A DNA stretch of 32,044 nucleotides from Bacteroidota bacterium. GTDB lineage: Bacteria; Bacteroidota; Bacteroidia; UKL13-3. Positions 8,564 through 17,672 of this stretch are shown piece by piece. The position numbers and the translations under genes were made by a program. The notes below the pieces were generated by a model. It saw nothing but the letters and a program-made list of their open reading frames with translations. It was not told the origin of the DNA and did no database searches. How positions within the stretch are numbered: the first letter of the stretch is position 1; each line of letters starts with the position of its first letter. The stretch spans positions 1 through 32,044 of the forward strand of contig JAAFJM010000026.1 in assembly GCA_013298895.1 (NCBI GenBank), read 5' to 3'.

Positions 8564-10126
8564 TTATCTGCAAATTGCAACGATACCCTTAGGTAAATTA
8601 ACCAATCCTTGTGGACCTTGTGCTTTAATACTTACTACAAGTACCTTATCACCAGGTTTTACATTTTGTAACATACCTCTAATTCTTGATGGAACAACAT
8701 TGTTTCCACTTACACTTTCGAAAACGGCATTTCCTACTCTAGGCTGGAATATAATTGTGTAACCTTTTACAACATAGTTGATACCTTCAAAAGGAAAATC
8801 TTTAAGCATACTAAAAACTGCATTTGCACTCTTAATTTTTGATGCTTCCACTTCACCATCAGCGTCAATTGCACCTAATTGAGGAGTTGGTTTCGGAACA
8901 TTCTTCAACCTAAAGCGCATTTCACCCATTTTTTTGGTAGTACCATCAGCTTTAACTGACACGTTTATTACCAATTCTTGAGCAGGGTCATTAGGCTGAA
9001 CCATTATGTTATAATTTCCTGCTTGTCCGGCACCTGTTAAACTTCCTGTAGAAGGAGTTGCAATAATTTGACTTGCATCAAATCCAGGAACTGAAACGGA
9101 TATTGGATTAGCAATAGCTCTATAAATTACATTCATTTTGGTAGCTGAAACTACTGCCAATGGTTGAGTTACAAAATATTCTCCTTCAAATGGATATTCC
9201 TTTTTAGTTCCATCTATTTGAGTTTGTGTAATTACACCTTTGTATTTTTTCTCACCTTGTCCACTAGCAGCAACTGAATATTTTCCAATACCGTTTTCTA
9301 CTTCAACCTTTGAACCATTTACTGTTAAATCAAAAGTAGAGCGAGAACTAGACGCAGCTAAGAAAATATCAGCTTCGTATTTTCCTCCAGCAATGATATA
9401 AGTTCCTTTATTAGGAATTACTTTGGCATCAAATTGATCAACTACTATATTTACTTTAGTTAAATCTTTTTTCAATTCATCTAAAACTTGAGCTTCTGTA
9501 TTTTTTACATCATTTTCTATTTTAGTTAATAAGGTAACAACAGCTGCTAAAGGAGAGTGTTCAAATAATTCCGATTCCCAAGTTTGAGTACTACCAGGAG
9601 TAACATCAGTATTTAGGTCACTTTTAACAACTTTTCTTAACTCAGGCGATAATACTGCAAGCATATCATCTCTCCATTTGTTAATATTATCTCTTAACTC
9701 TTTTCCTTTTCCTTGAACGATGAATAAATTTGCATGTTTCTCCATATTAGAGGCATCTTCAATTTCTCCATCTGCTTTGCCTTCTTTTCTACCTGAATTT
9801 TTTCCTCCTTCGCCATCAACTAATAGAGTTTTCAAATCACCTAAGTATTTCAAAGCAGCTTTAGCAGTTTTATCTACTTTAGCAGCTTCTACTTGAGCAT
9901 TTTTGCCTTTAGCATCAGTTGGGTTATTTGAAACATATGAATCAATTGCTTTCAAAATATCAGCATTTTTTTTGTCAATATTTAATCCAGCTTTGCTCAT
10001 ACTTACTTCCACTAAGTGGAAGGCTTTTAAAATTTCGGCTGATACGTTTAATGCAAGTAGTGCAGTTAACACTAAGTACATCATATTTATCATTTTCTGC
10101 CTTGGGGATACATTTCCTCCTGCCAT
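8564..10126 (-). CDS. gldM: GldM/PorM, type IX secretion motor and periplasmic shaft
   Basis: GldM is the inner-membrane protein whose N-terminal helix packs inside the GldL bundle to form the proton-driven motor. Its long periplasmic part carries torque to the GldK/N ring. The 520-residue protein begins with the family signature GGNVSPRQKMINMMYLVLTALLALNVS, with one membrane helix at about residues 13-31. It continues as a long periplasmic region: a helical first domain, then several beta-sandwich domains. The C-terminal domain (about 410-520) starts at PTPQLGAIDADGEV and ends KGIVAICR. Length is typical. It sits between gldL (64 nt upstream) and gldN (8 nt downstream) on the same strand. 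Confidence 0.97.
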   Translation of the reverse strand: MAGGNVSPRQKMINMMYLVLTALLALNVSAEILKAFHLVEVSMSKAGLNIDKKNADILKAIDSYVSNNPTDAKGKNAQVEAAKVDKTAKAALKYLGDLKTLLVDGEGGKNSGRKEGKADGEIEDASNMEKHANLFIVQGKGKELRDNINKWRDDMLAVLSPELRKVVKSDLNTDVTPGSTQTWESELFEHSPLAAVVTLLTKIENDVKNTEAQVLDELKKDLTKVNIVVDQFDAKVIPNKGTYIIAGGKYEADIFLAASSSRSTFDLTVNGSKVEVENGIGKYSVAASGQGEKKYKGVITQTQIDGTKKEYPFEGEYFVTQPLAVVSATKMNVIYRAIANPISVSVPGFDASQIIATPSTGSLTGAGQAGNYNIMVQPNDPAQELVINVSVKADGTTKKMGEMRFRLKNVPKPTPQLGAIDADGEVEASKIKSANAVFSMLKDFPFEGINYVVKGYTIIFQPRVGNAVFESVSGNNVVPSRIRGMLQNVKPGDKVLVVSIKAQGPQGLVNLPKGIVAICR

Positions 10127-10190
10127 TTTATTTAATATTTTCTTTTAAAACGATTTATAAATACTTTTAGTTTAAATAAAATATAAAGGA

Positions 10191-10868
10191 TTAACCTTTA
10201 ACGTTCATTGCTGATAACATATTACCATAAACATTGTTTAATGATGATAAATTTTTAGATAATTTATCCATTTCAACTTTAAATGTTTCTGCTTGTTTGT
10301 TAGTTTCGCCTAAAGTAGTAACTGTTTTATTTAACCCACCTACAAATTCATTGATTGATTTTAAGTGATTATTTGATTCTGTAATTTCTAATTCATATAC
10401 CGAGTTTAAAGAAGCTAAGTTTTTAGTCATTCTTTCAATTTGGCCAGCATATTCTTTCGAACCTGCACTTGACATATCTTTTAAACCAGTTACATTTTCA
10501 TTTAAAGCACGGAAACCATTTCCTAAACTATTAATTAAATCTGGACCAATTTTAGCATCTTCTAACATTTTATCCAATTGTTGTGTAACGCTTGCACCTG
10601 TTTTAGCTACTTTTTTAGGTTCTTTTGGATCTAAACCTGAAAGTTCAGGATATACTAAAGTCCAATCTGGTTCTTGGTGTGGCTTTTCAAACGCTGAAAT
10701 GGTAAAAATTGCAGCTTCAGTTAATAATCCTATGGTTAACATTAAATCAGCACCTTTCCAATGCGTAATTTTGAATAATGCTCCAACGATTACTACTGCC
10801 GCACCTAAACCATAGGCTTTACCCATGAACGACTTAAATCCTTTGCTTTCTAAGAAACTGTTTGCCAT
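10191..10868 (-). CDS. gldL: GldL/PorL, type IX secretion motor subunit
   Basis: GldL is the multi-copy inner-membrane stator-like subunit that powers type IX secretion and gliding. The 225-residue protein has two N-terminal membrane helices (about 16-33 and 40-60). The motif FKITHWKGADLML lies between them, and a conserved acidic residue sits in helix 2 (LLTEAAIF), proposed in studied homologues to take part in proton coupling. The remainder is a mostly helical, coiled-coil-like cytoplasmic tail (LNENVTGLKDM, LNSVYELEITESN, LSSLNNVYGNML). It is 51 nt after gldK and 64 nt before gldM, clearly within the same transcript. Confidence 0.97.
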   Translation of the reverse strand: MANSFLESKGFKSFMGKAYGLGAAVVIVGALFKITHWKGADLMLTIGLLTEAAIFTISAFEKPHQEPDWTLVYPELSGLDPKEPKKVAKTGASVTQQLDKMLEDAKIGPDLINSLGNGFRALNENVTGLKDMSSAGSKEYAGQIERMTKNLASLNSVYELEITESNNHLKSINEFVGGLNKTVTTLGETNKQAETFKVEMDKLSKNLSSLNNVYGNMLSAMNVKG

Positions 10869-10919
10869 CTTTTTTAATTTTTAATTTGTTAAGGTTGTTT
10901 TATTAAGATTTATTTGATT

Positions 10920-12197
10920 TTATTTTTTGTCCTTATTTGATCTTCCAATATAACTCATTACACAACGGAAACCTGTGTATGAATTACAGCTGTCTTGATA
11001 CTCATAAGTTCTTGTACCACATTGCAAGTAATAAGCTACATCTTTCCATGAACCTCCACGTATTACTTTACGTTTTAATGTTTCAGCTACATCTGGATCA
11101 TCTTCGTTTACTTCAAATTGGTAATCAGGGTTATTATCGTGTGAGAATAAGTTAGTATTCGTTTCGTATGCGGTACTAGTCCATTCTGCTACATTTCCAC
11201 TCATGTCATATAAACCAAAATCATTAGGGAAATAAGAACTTACTCTGATTGGGTAATGTCCACCATCCGAGACGTATTCTCCTCTTCCTGGCTTATAATT
11301 CGCTAATGAACATCCTTTTGCATTTTTTACATAATAGTTACCCCAAGGATAATGATTTTGATCTCTTCCTCCACGAGCAGCATATTCCCATTCGTATTCG
11401 GTTGGTAATCTAAATTCAGTTACTGTTGGTTCATCTACATTGGTATAAAAACTATTTAAATGATTTGTTCTCCAATAGCAGAATGCGCGTGCTTGATGCC
11501 AGCTAACACCTACAGCAGGATAATCATCATATTTTGGATGCCAGAAATATACTTGAGATAATGGCTCATTGTATGAATAGGTAAAATCTCTAATGAATAC
11601 TAAAGTATCAGGGTATATTTTAACAATTTTTTCTTTTTTGAAATCAGCTCTTGAACGTTTGTAGGCATCCTGACGTTTTAGCGCAGCAGCAGCTTTTAAG
11701 TCAATATAATTATATTTATATTCTAACTTTCTTACGTCTAATTGTTTCTGACGGTAATAGCTTTCCGCTTCATTATAATACATATCTTGTAATGCAGAAA
11801 TATCAGCATTTTTATCAATCTTTTTATTATAATCTAAAGCTTGGTATGTATTACCAAAACCATCATCTACTTCTTGGGTAAACTCTAATTTGGTTCTCAT
11901 AAAAGAATCAACAACAGCATACACAAATTGACGGTACTCATTATTGGTAATTTCTGTTTCATCCATATAGAAAGCCGAAACCGAAATTTGTTTATTCGGA
12001 GCAAGCATTGCCATCGGAACATCTTGTTCTGTAGCACCTATGTGAATTGAACCAGTTGGAACATAAACTGTACCTTGTGGTTGTGGATGAAACCACTGTC
12101 TACGCCCTGGAACCCCAGTAAGTTCTCCATTATTTGAATTACATCCTACTAATGCAATGGCCATAATGGTTAACAATATCAAGTTTATTCTTTTCAT
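10920..12197 (-). CDS. gldK: GldK/PorK, type IX secretion ring lipoprotein
   Basis: GldK (PorK) is an outer-membrane lipoprotein facing the periplasm and the partner of GldN in the type IX ring. The 425-residue protein has a lipobox ending at Cys19 (IALVGC) and then an FGE-sulfatase/SUMF1-like fold. Visible parts of that fold are GSIHIGATEQD, MDETEITNNEYRQFV, VGVSWHQARAFCYWR, RLPTEYEWEYAARGG, DMSGNVAEWTS, RGGSWKD and GFRCVMS. These are shared with formylglycine-generating enzymes, but in this family they serve structure rather than catalysis. A helical insertion (residues ~120-195, rich in K/Y/D) separates the first blocks. A Bacteroidota-type promoter lies just upstream, so gldKLMN can be transcribed separately from porP. 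Confidence 0.96.
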   Translation of the reverse strand: MKRINLILLTIMAIALVGCNSNNGELTGVPGRRQWFHPQPQGTVYVPTGSIHIGATEQDVPMAMLAPNKQISVSAFYMDETEITNNEYRQFVYAVVDSFMRTKLEFTQEVDDGFGNTYQALDYNKKIDKNADISALQDMYYNEAESYYRQKQLDVRKLEYKYNYIDLKAAAALKRQDAYKRSRADFKKEKIVKIYPDTLVFIRDFTYSYNEPLSQVYFWHPKYDDYPAVGVSWHQARAFCYWRTNHLNSFYTNVDEPTVTEFRLPTEYEWEYAARGGRDQNHYPWGNYYVKNAKGCSLANYKPGRGEYVSDGGHYPIRVSSYFPNDFGLYDMSGNVAEWTSTAYETNTNLFSHDNNPDYQFEVNEDDPDVAETLKRKVIRGGSWKDVAYYLQCGTRTYEYQDSCNSYTGFRCVMSYIGRSNKDKK

Positions 12198-12229
12198 TTT
12201 TTTATCAAAAATTATTAAAATCAGAAAGG

Positions 12230-12259
12230 CAAAAATATATTTTCTATTGAAAAATACAA
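12230..12259 (-). promoter_or_regulatory. Bacteroidota-type promoter for gldKLMN
   Basis: On the minus strand a -33 TTG (12259-12257) is followed, after exactly 19 nt, by TATTTTTG (12237-12230), which matches the TAnnTTTG -7 consensus. Transcription would start around 12223, about 25 nt before the gldK ATG. This is a pattern match only. Confidence 0.55.
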
Positions 12260-12317
12260 GTTCTAAACCAATTTTAAGTTAAATGTTAATTATTCAAACG
12301 TTATAATTTATTTATTA

Positions 12318-13343
12318 TTATAATTTTCTTGGTGTTTTTATTGGGAAAATTGCTTTGGGTGGTTTTGGTGTAAATTTCAATCCAAAACAATACCTTAAAC
12401 TAATCTCATGCGAGCCCGAACTGTATGAAATAATATCACTTGTAATTAAATCATAGCTATACATTAACTGTAGCGGATTTACTGAATTTGAGAAAAAGTT
12501 ATAGCCAGCCAATATTGAAAATTCTTGAGGGGTTCTGTATGAAACTCCGCCAATTAATCTTTGTTGGTATTCTGCCAAACAGTTTAAATCAAAACTATGT
12601 TTTACACCATCTGTTTTATACATTATATTTGGCTTTAAATCAATAGTACCCAATTGATAAGTAGCACCAGTCATTAAGTAGTAATGTCTATCTTGATATG
12701 CTTTACCACTGTATCCATCTTTATCCAAATTTACTACAGGACTATTGATGTGTAGGGTCGATGCACCAAAATAAAAATCGTTGAAAATACTTAATTGAGG
12801 CATGGTATAATAAACTCCAAAATCTAAATTAAGGGCATTTCCTGTAATATCTCCTGTAGGAATCAATGGATCTCCTGGATCAATTGCAACTAATTTTGAA
12901 CCATTCAAACCTTTTTGAACAATACCTACTCCAACACCTCCTGCTAAACTTGCTCCATTATCAAATGGTTGAATATATGATAAACTAAATGTAGGTGATA
13001 ATGTACTACTAAAACCCAATTGATCTTTCCATATATTTAAACCTAAACCTATTCTACCTATATTCCCATGTATACCAAAGTTCATAGTAGAAGGTGCATC
13101 TCCTTGACCAACAGGTTTTGCACCTGTTCCTTCAGGAGTAAATGCTGTTCCTCCACCATAACCAACCCATTGGGTTCTGTATGTTGCGTTTACACATATT
13201 TTATCTTTGCTTGAACCAGCAAAACCAGGATTATAAAACAATTTATTATTCATAAATTGAGTAAATTGTGGATCTTGTTGAGCAAAAGTATGTAAACTCA
13301 TTAGCCCAACAATTATCAATAGTATAGTAAATTTTATTTTCAT
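12318..13343 (-). CDS. porP: PorP/SprF family type IX secretion outer-membrane protein
   Basis: PorP/SprF proteins are outer-membrane beta-barrels of about 300-340 residues needed for type IX secretion or for attachment of specific cargo. The protein has a signal peptide (ending HTFAQ) and the diagnostic mature N-terminus QDPQFTQFMNNKLFYNPGFAGS. Amphipathic strands and glycine-rich turns follow (IGLGLNIWKDQLGFSSTLSPTFSLSY), with LFSIL-type strand repeats to the end; the barrel continues to ISLRYCFGLKF. The frame is open one codon further to a TTG at 13346; the ATG at 13343 is used (341 residues). It lies directly upstream of gldK, giving the porPKLMN order known in several Bacteroidota. A short inverted repeat (CAAACCT 13401-13407, AGGTTTG 13428-13434) lies upstream. 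Confidence 0.93.
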   Translation of the reverse strand: MKIKFTILLIIVGLMSLHTFAQQDPQFTQFMNNKLFYNPGFAGSSKDKICVNATYRTQWVGYGGGTAFTPEGTGAKPVGQGDAPSTMNFGIHGNIGRIGLGLNIWKDQLGFSSTLSPTFSLSYIQPFDNGASLAGGVGVGIVQKGLNGSKLVAIDPGDPLIPTGDITGNALNLDFGVYYTMPQLSIFNDFYFGASTLHINSPVVNLDKDGYSGKAYQDRHYYLMTGATYQLGTIDLKPNIMYKTDGVKHSFDLNCLAEYQQRLIGGVSYRTPQEFSILAGYNFFSNSVNPLQLMYSYDLITSDIISYSSGSHEISLRYCFGLKFTPKPPKAIFPIKTPRKL

Positions 13344-13466
13344 CAATGGTGATTTTTTTTATTTTACAATTTTCAATAATAATAAAATTATTCAAATAAA
13401 CAAACCTTGTTTGTTCAATTTAAAACGAGGTTTGGACGATTTATGTATATTTTTTAGTGTATGTAA

Positions 13467-13505
13467 AAACAAAATGCCTTAAAACTTTTTAGTAATAAGG
13501 CATTT
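13467..13505 (-). terminator. Intrinsic terminator after hemD
   Basis: AAATGCCTTA (13472-13481) pairs perfectly with TAAGGCATTT (13496-13505). Read on the minus strand, the stem is followed by a T-rich stretch (TGTTTTTACA). It begins 26 nt after the hemD stop codon and separates the miaB-hemD block from porP. Confidence 0.8.
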
Positions 13506-13531
13506 ATATAAAATATGGGAAATATTTTTTT

Positions 13532-14290
13532 TTACTTTTCTTTATTAATTTCAACAATAAATTTATCAATAGCAGCAACCATTGAAGGTGTTTCAGGAGT
13601 TGGTGCTTGAATATTGGCTGTTAATTTATCATCTTTAATGGCTTTTATGGTAGTGGCTCCCCATGCCGCAATGATAGTTTTGTTTTGAGCAAAATCAGGA
13701 AAATTTTCAAATAATGAACGAATATCTGCTGGACTAAAAAAAGCGATAATATCGTAATTTACATTACTTAAATCTTGTAAATTTGATGATACAATTCTGT
13801 AGAAAAAAGCCTCCTTGAAAGCAATTTTACTTTTTTTCATAAATTTCTCAATATCCTGTTTTCTCCAATCGCTACAAGCAAATAAATATTTGTCTTTAGA
13901 ATGACTTTTAAATAATGGAAATAGTTCTGTTTCGGTACCTTTTCCAACAAAAATTTTACGTTTCCTAACTTGAATATATTTTGAAAGATAGTTAGCAATA
14001 CTTTCGTTCACACAAAAATATTTCATTTCTATTGGCATTTCCTGTTTTAGTTCAGCACAAACCCTAAAGAAATTATCAACCGAATTTCTGGAGTTCAGAA
14101 TAATCGCTGTATAATCTAAAATATTTATTTTTTGTGCACGAAACTCTTTTGGAGTTAAAGGTTGCACTTCAATAAATGGTCTAAAATCAATTTTTAAACC
14201 ATATTTTTTTGCCAAATCAAAATACGGAGATTTATCCGTTTCTGGCTTAGGCTGGCATACAAGTACACTTTTTACTTTGGTGTTTTTCAA
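13532..14290 (-). CDS. hemD: Uroporphyrinogen-III synthase (HemD)
   Basis: HemD closes and inverts ring D of hydroxymethylbilane to give uroporphyrinogen III in haem/tetrapyrrole synthesis. The 252-residue cytoplasmic protein matches the divergent Bacteroidota form: VKSVLVCQPKPETDKSPYFDLAKKYG at the N-terminus, FRPFIEVQPLTPKEFR, then IILNSRNSVDNFF, KYLFACSDWRKQD and IIAAWGATTIKAI. The start is TTG at 14290, with no ATG between it and an in-frame stop three to four codons upstream. The TTG overlaps the TGA stop of the DUF4271 gene (TTGA), suggesting translational coupling. HemD sequences diverge strongly, so assignment rests on the Bacteroidota-specific pattern. Confidence 0.85.
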   Translation of the reverse strand: MKNTKVKSVLVCQPKPETDKSPYFDLAKKYGLKIDFRPFIEVQPLTPKEFRAQKINILDYTAIILNSRNSVDNFFRVCAELKQEMPIEMKYFCVNESIANYLSKYIQVRKRKIFVGKGTETELFPLFKSHSKDKYLFACSDWRKQDIEKFMKKSKIAFKEAFFYRIVSSNLQDLSNVNYDIIAFFSPADIRSLFENFPDFAQNKTIIAAWGATTIKAIKDDKLTANIQAPTPETPSMVAAIDKFIVEINKEK

Positions 14291-15237
14291 CTTAAATAGC
14301 TATTTAAAATTTTTATAAAAATTAACCAAGGACTAATTTCTAGGGCGCAAAGATAAATAAATAAGTAAAAAAATGGTAGTGAGCTTTTACTTATTTGATT
14401 TAATAGATATCTTATTAATCTATAAAGGATTGCACTGAAAAATACAGCAACCATTGTGAAAAATATTGTTTGTGTTAACTGCAAATTGCTCGTGTAAATG
14501 TAGAAAATAGAAAAAAGTAAAAGGATAAATCCAAGAAAATTTGAAATTTGAATAGTATTTATGATCATTTTTGTGGATGAAATCACATCGTCAAGCAAAT
14601 AACCAACAACAAAATAAATAACAAATTTAACCGTATATATCAAAGCAAGTGTTATTGAAATTACCCATACCAAATACTTATAGTTATAATTATTGAAAAT
14701 TTGATTATACTCAAAAAATTGAGTCAATATGAGCGAAAAACTTAAAATATAAATTACAAATAAGTGGAATGAAGTCCATGTGAATTTTGAATCAATAAGT
14801 TTATAAATAGTAGATAAAAACATCATATCAAATACTACTGAAGATGCTTGTTCGAAATTTCTACTATTGGTTAGCCTAACTATTGCCAAGTATAATACTA
14901 AACACATAATAAACCATATTTTCCAATTACCGTTATTGGCTGGTACTGTTTTTATTTGTTTTAGAAATGGTAAATCTCGAGCGGAATTTATTTCTGTTAG
15001 ATTTATACTATTGGTTATTCCTGAAAGTTTTATGGTAGGGTGAAAAAAACTTTTCATTATGGATTCATTTTTCAAAGTATCTAACAATGAAAAAGTTTCA
15101 ATTTTAGTTGATAAACTATCTGAATTGGTTATGTTCAATGAATCGGTATGGATATCCATTACGGTGTTGCTTTGTGCTATCAAATTAATCATAGCCAAAC
15201 AAAAAACAACACCTAAGATTAGTTTATTTCTATTCAT
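14287..15237 (-). CDS. DUF4271 family multi-pass membrane protein
   Basis: This 316-residue integral membrane protein resembles the Bacteroidota DUF4271 family, whose function is not established. An N-terminal signal-like segment (LILGVVFCLAMINLIAQ) is followed by a polar region to about residue 100. About six membrane helices then follow, for example WFIMCLVLYLAIVRL, LFVIYILSFSLIL, WVISITLALIYTVKFVIYFV, FLGFILLLFSIFYIY, FFTMVAVFFSAILY and FFYLFIYLCALEISPWL. The proline-containing last helix fits the family's C-terminal pattern. It lies between the Omp85-like gene (2-nt gap) and hemD (TTGA overlap). The hemD-DUF4271 pair recurs in Bacteroidota by my recollection; this suggests an envelope role but does not prove it. 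Confidence 0.75.
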   Translation of the reverse strand: MNRNKLILGVVFCLAMINLIAQSNTVMDIHTDSLNITNSDSLSTKIETFSLLDTLKNESIMKSFFHPTIKLSGITNSINLTEINSARDLPFLKQIKTVPANNGNWKIWFIMCLVLYLAIVRLTNSRNFEQASSVVFDMMFLSTIYKLIDSKFTWTSFHLFVIYILSFSLILTQFFEYNQIFNNYNYKYLVWVISITLALIYTVKFVIYFVVGYLLDDVISSTKMIINTIQISNFLGFILLLFSIFYIYTSNLQLTQTIFFTMVAVFFSAILYRLIRYLLNQISKSSLPFFYLFIYLCALEISPWLIFIKILNSYLS

Positions 15238-15239
15238 TA

Positions 15240-17021
15240 TTAAAAATAATTTATATACCCAAAATGAATTTTGGCACTGTTAAACTCAATAGGGTTTTGA
15301 AACTGCTTACCAACTGCATAAACTAGAGTAAATAATCCAGCTCCACTTTCAAAAACCAAACCCGCACCAAAACCAAATGGGTTGTCGCTTATCCGATTTT
15401 TTGAAACTTCATTTACATACCATGCTTGGTTGTAAAAGGCAAACACATTAGAGTTTTTACCTAATAAATACCTTAGCTCTGCATTTGTAATAGCAAACTT
15501 ATTTGCAAATATACTTTGTTCATCGAACCCACGAAGTGTTTTTAATCCACCAATGCGAAAAAGTTCGTTTAAAAATAGACTTTCAGTTTGAAACCAAGCA
15601 GCATTTACCTCCGTTTTTACCACTAAGTTTTGTTTAATTTTTAAATAATTTTCAAACTTTATGGTTGCTTTGTACTGTGTATAATTAAGTTTAATAGAAT
15701 CATATAGTTTGTAATTCTCGCCATTTTGCCCTTGTAGTAAAATGGCGTTGATAGTAGCATTTTTAGTAATTGATTTTGTTCCAATAGCCAAATCCATCTC
15801 TAAAATATAACCTTTATTTGGGTTTGGCAAATAATCAATTTTGGTGAATTTTAAACCCATTCCATAAAAATCTTTTTTTACATCATTGATATTGGGAAGT
15901 GTTTTATTATTTTTTATAAAATTGGTATCTACTGTTATGAGCGATGTGTTTTGTGTGGAATAAAATACTTTTAAATAATTGGTTCCAATTAACCGATATT
16001 GAAATGCAAAATCGTTCTGTAAATCAAAAAATGAAGTATCATAAAGTAATAGATTTAATGCGTAATCAAGGGCTATTTTACTATTAAAAATGTAAGGATA
16101 ATTGAATTTAAATTTTAGTTCTTGTGAGTTATTTAAAAAACTGCGGTAGTTTAATTCAAGTGCTTTTCCGCTTCCTAAAATATTTTGTAATTTCAGGTTT
16201 AAATCACCCGTAATTATTAATTTATTGGCTTTACTGCTGTTGGGTGCAAACCCTATTATACCATCAAAACTGCTGGCTTTTTTATTACTTAAATAAGTTA
16301 TTAACTTGGCTTTGTTACCATAAAAATAAATTACCGAAGATTGATTTAAGGTTAAGTAAGGAAGTTCAGAAAGCCTACTATCAGTGCGTTTTAAAATATT
16401 TTCATTATAGTATTTTCCAAATTTTATATTGGTATAATTGGCTAAAAAAGTGGGGCTAATTTTGGCATTGCCTATTATTTTTATGGAGTCAAAAATAATT
16501 TGTGGGCCTTTATTAAACTTAATATTTGCAGTAATGGTACTTGAGTCAATAATTACGGAATCGAGGGAAAATGAAGCGAATGGAAATGAATTATTTTGCA
16601 GCCAATTCAATACATTTTTTACTTTTTGAGTATAAACGTCAGGGCTAAATATTTGGTTGTTAAAATCGGTAGTATTAAAACCCGCTGCGCTTAATAAATT
16701 ATTATCAAATATTGGATTTTTTAGTTTTAACCATTTATAAGCTTGGTTAACTTTTACCTCAAAATGAACTGAATCTTTTGTAACATAATTAAGATTGACA
16801 GAAGCTAAAATATACGATTTTTCCATGCAAAACAGTAAAATTTGATTGGCCATTTGTTGCACTTCAATGCTATCGTTAAATTGATTTGGGAGTTTTAATT
16901 GTGTTTCTATTTTAGCAGCATTTTTATCAGTAAAATAATAGCTTGCTTTAATTTTTGTTTGGCTAAAAACACAATAATTGGATACCAATAGGCACCAAAA
17001 AAAAATATTGCGAACTTGCAT
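15240..17021 (-). CDS. Omp85/BamA-TamA-like outer-membrane protein with POTRA domain
   Basis: This is an outer-membrane beta-barrel of the Omp85 superfamily, with a signal peptide (MQVRNIFFWCLLVSNYCVFSQ). The periplasmic region includes a POTRA-like module around residues 155-225 (KGPQIIFDSIKIIGNAKISPTFL...YYNENILKRTDSRLSELPYL, seen in pieces). The ~350-residue barrel carries the LRGFDE motif, the equivalent of the conserved VRGF of BamA loop 6, and ends in an aromatic residue (GYINYF). It is shorter than BamA itself, so a paralogue handling a subset of proteins or lipids is more likely than the essential assembly factor. The frame is open to 17036, but that codon is GTG; the ATG at 17021 heads a clean signal peptide (593 residues). 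It follows the LPP20-like lipoprotein gene by about 60 nt. Confidence 0.82.
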   Translation of the reverse strand: MQVRNIFFWCLLVSNYCVFSQTKIKASYYFTDKNAAKIETQLKLPNQFNDSIEVQQMANQILLFCMEKSYILASVNLNYVTKDSVHFEVKVNQAYKWLKLKNPIFDNNLLSAAGFNTTDFNNQIFSPDVYTQKVKNVLNWLQNNSFPFASFSLDSVIIDSSTITANIKFNKGPQIIFDSIKIIGNAKISPTFLANYTNIKFGKYYNENILKRTDSRLSELPYLTLNQSSVIYFYGNKAKLITYLSNKKASSFDGIIGFAPNSSKANKLIITGDLNLKLQNILGSGKALELNYRSFLNNSQELKFKFNYPYIFNSKIALDYALNLLLYDTSFFDLQNDFAFQYRLIGTNYLKVFYSTQNTSLITVDTNFIKNNKTLPNINDVKKDFYGMGLKFTKIDYLPNPNKGYILEMDLAIGTKSITKNATINAILLQGQNGENYKLYDSIKLNYTQYKATIKFENYLKIKQNLVVKTEVNAAWFQTESLFLNELFRIGGLKTLRGFDEQSIFANKFAITNAELRYLLGKNSNVFAFYNQAWYVNEVSKNRISDNPFGFGAGLVFESGAGLFTLVYAVGKQFQNPIEFNSAKIHFGYINYF

Positions 17022-17082
17022 TGTATTTTTAAACACAATTACGAAGAACGCAATATTTTATATTTTTACAAAAAGCTAGGTA

Positions 17083-17628
17083 TTAATTATCGCTATCAGC
17101 GTCTTTAATAGCTTTATCAATCATTTCAGCAATGGCTTTTCTATCATCAGGAGTTAGATTTTTGCGGTTTAATGATATCTCTTTCAGTTTTTCATAAACT
17201 ACTTTTTTTCTTGCTTCCAAAGCTATGTAGCTGATGTAATTTCCTTTTTCGTTTGTGTAAGTTTTATCGCCAATTATAGCTATATCAACTATGGTTTGGC
17301 TTAAAACCTCGCGAGTCAACTGCTGGAAACGTGTGTTGAAATCACCCAAGTTATCAGCAATTTGGCGCTCTGCACTATAGTTTTCAGCTACTTGATTTAC
17401 CTGTGTTTGCACAAATGAGGCTAACCTTTGTTTGGCCAATAACAATGCTTTACTTTTTGCAGTTTCTGCATCGCGGCTTTCGCCACTTCCAGTAGCTCTA
17501 AAAAAACGTCTGTTGCCTTCGTAACTGCTTCCACTAAATGGCTCTTTTACTTTGGTTAAACCCTTCATGGAGCTACAACTGCTAAATATTAATAATGCAA
17601 CGGCAACTATAAAACCTAATTTTTTCAT
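17083..17628 (-). CDS. LPP20-like lipoprotein
   Basis: This 181-residue predicted lipoprotein has its lipobox at residues 15-18 (FSSC, Cys18). The mature part has the pattern of the LPP20 family: FFRATGSGESRDAETAKSKALLLAKQRLASFVQTQVNQ, then a helical stretch and a beta segment (ETYTNEKGNYISYIALEA-like region). Function in this family is poorly defined; members are envelope-associated and sometimes neighbour outer-membrane assembly genes, as here. It lies 44 nt after the sigma-54 activator gene and precedes the Omp85-like gene. At this position other Bacteroidota often have an LptE-like lipoprotein after a similar activator; the sequence here looks like LPP20 rather than LptE, though I could not test this by alignment. 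Confidence 0.72.
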   Translation of the reverse strand: MKKLGFIVAVALLIFSSCSSMKGLTKVKEPFSGSSYEGNRRFFRATGSGESRDAETAKSKALLLAKQRLASFVQTQVNQVAENYSAERQIADNLGDFNTRFQQLTREVLSQTIVDIAIIGDKTYTNEKGNYISYIALEARKKVVYEKLKEISLNRKNLTPDDRKAIAEMIDKAIKDADSDN

Positions 17629-17672
17629 GTTATTTATTTTTTTAATTGGTGTATGAAATTATTGTGCCAAAC

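Noticed and set aside
8556-8573. Six-codon extension of gldN overlapping gldM
   Set aside because: The codon at 8573 is TTG and the extension disrupts a good signal peptide; the ATG at 8555 is preferred.
10920-12197. Calling the FGE-sulfatase-domain lipoprotein an active formylglycine-generating enzyme
   Set aside because: The lipobox, the helical insertion and the position before gldL identify GldK, a structural ring protein.
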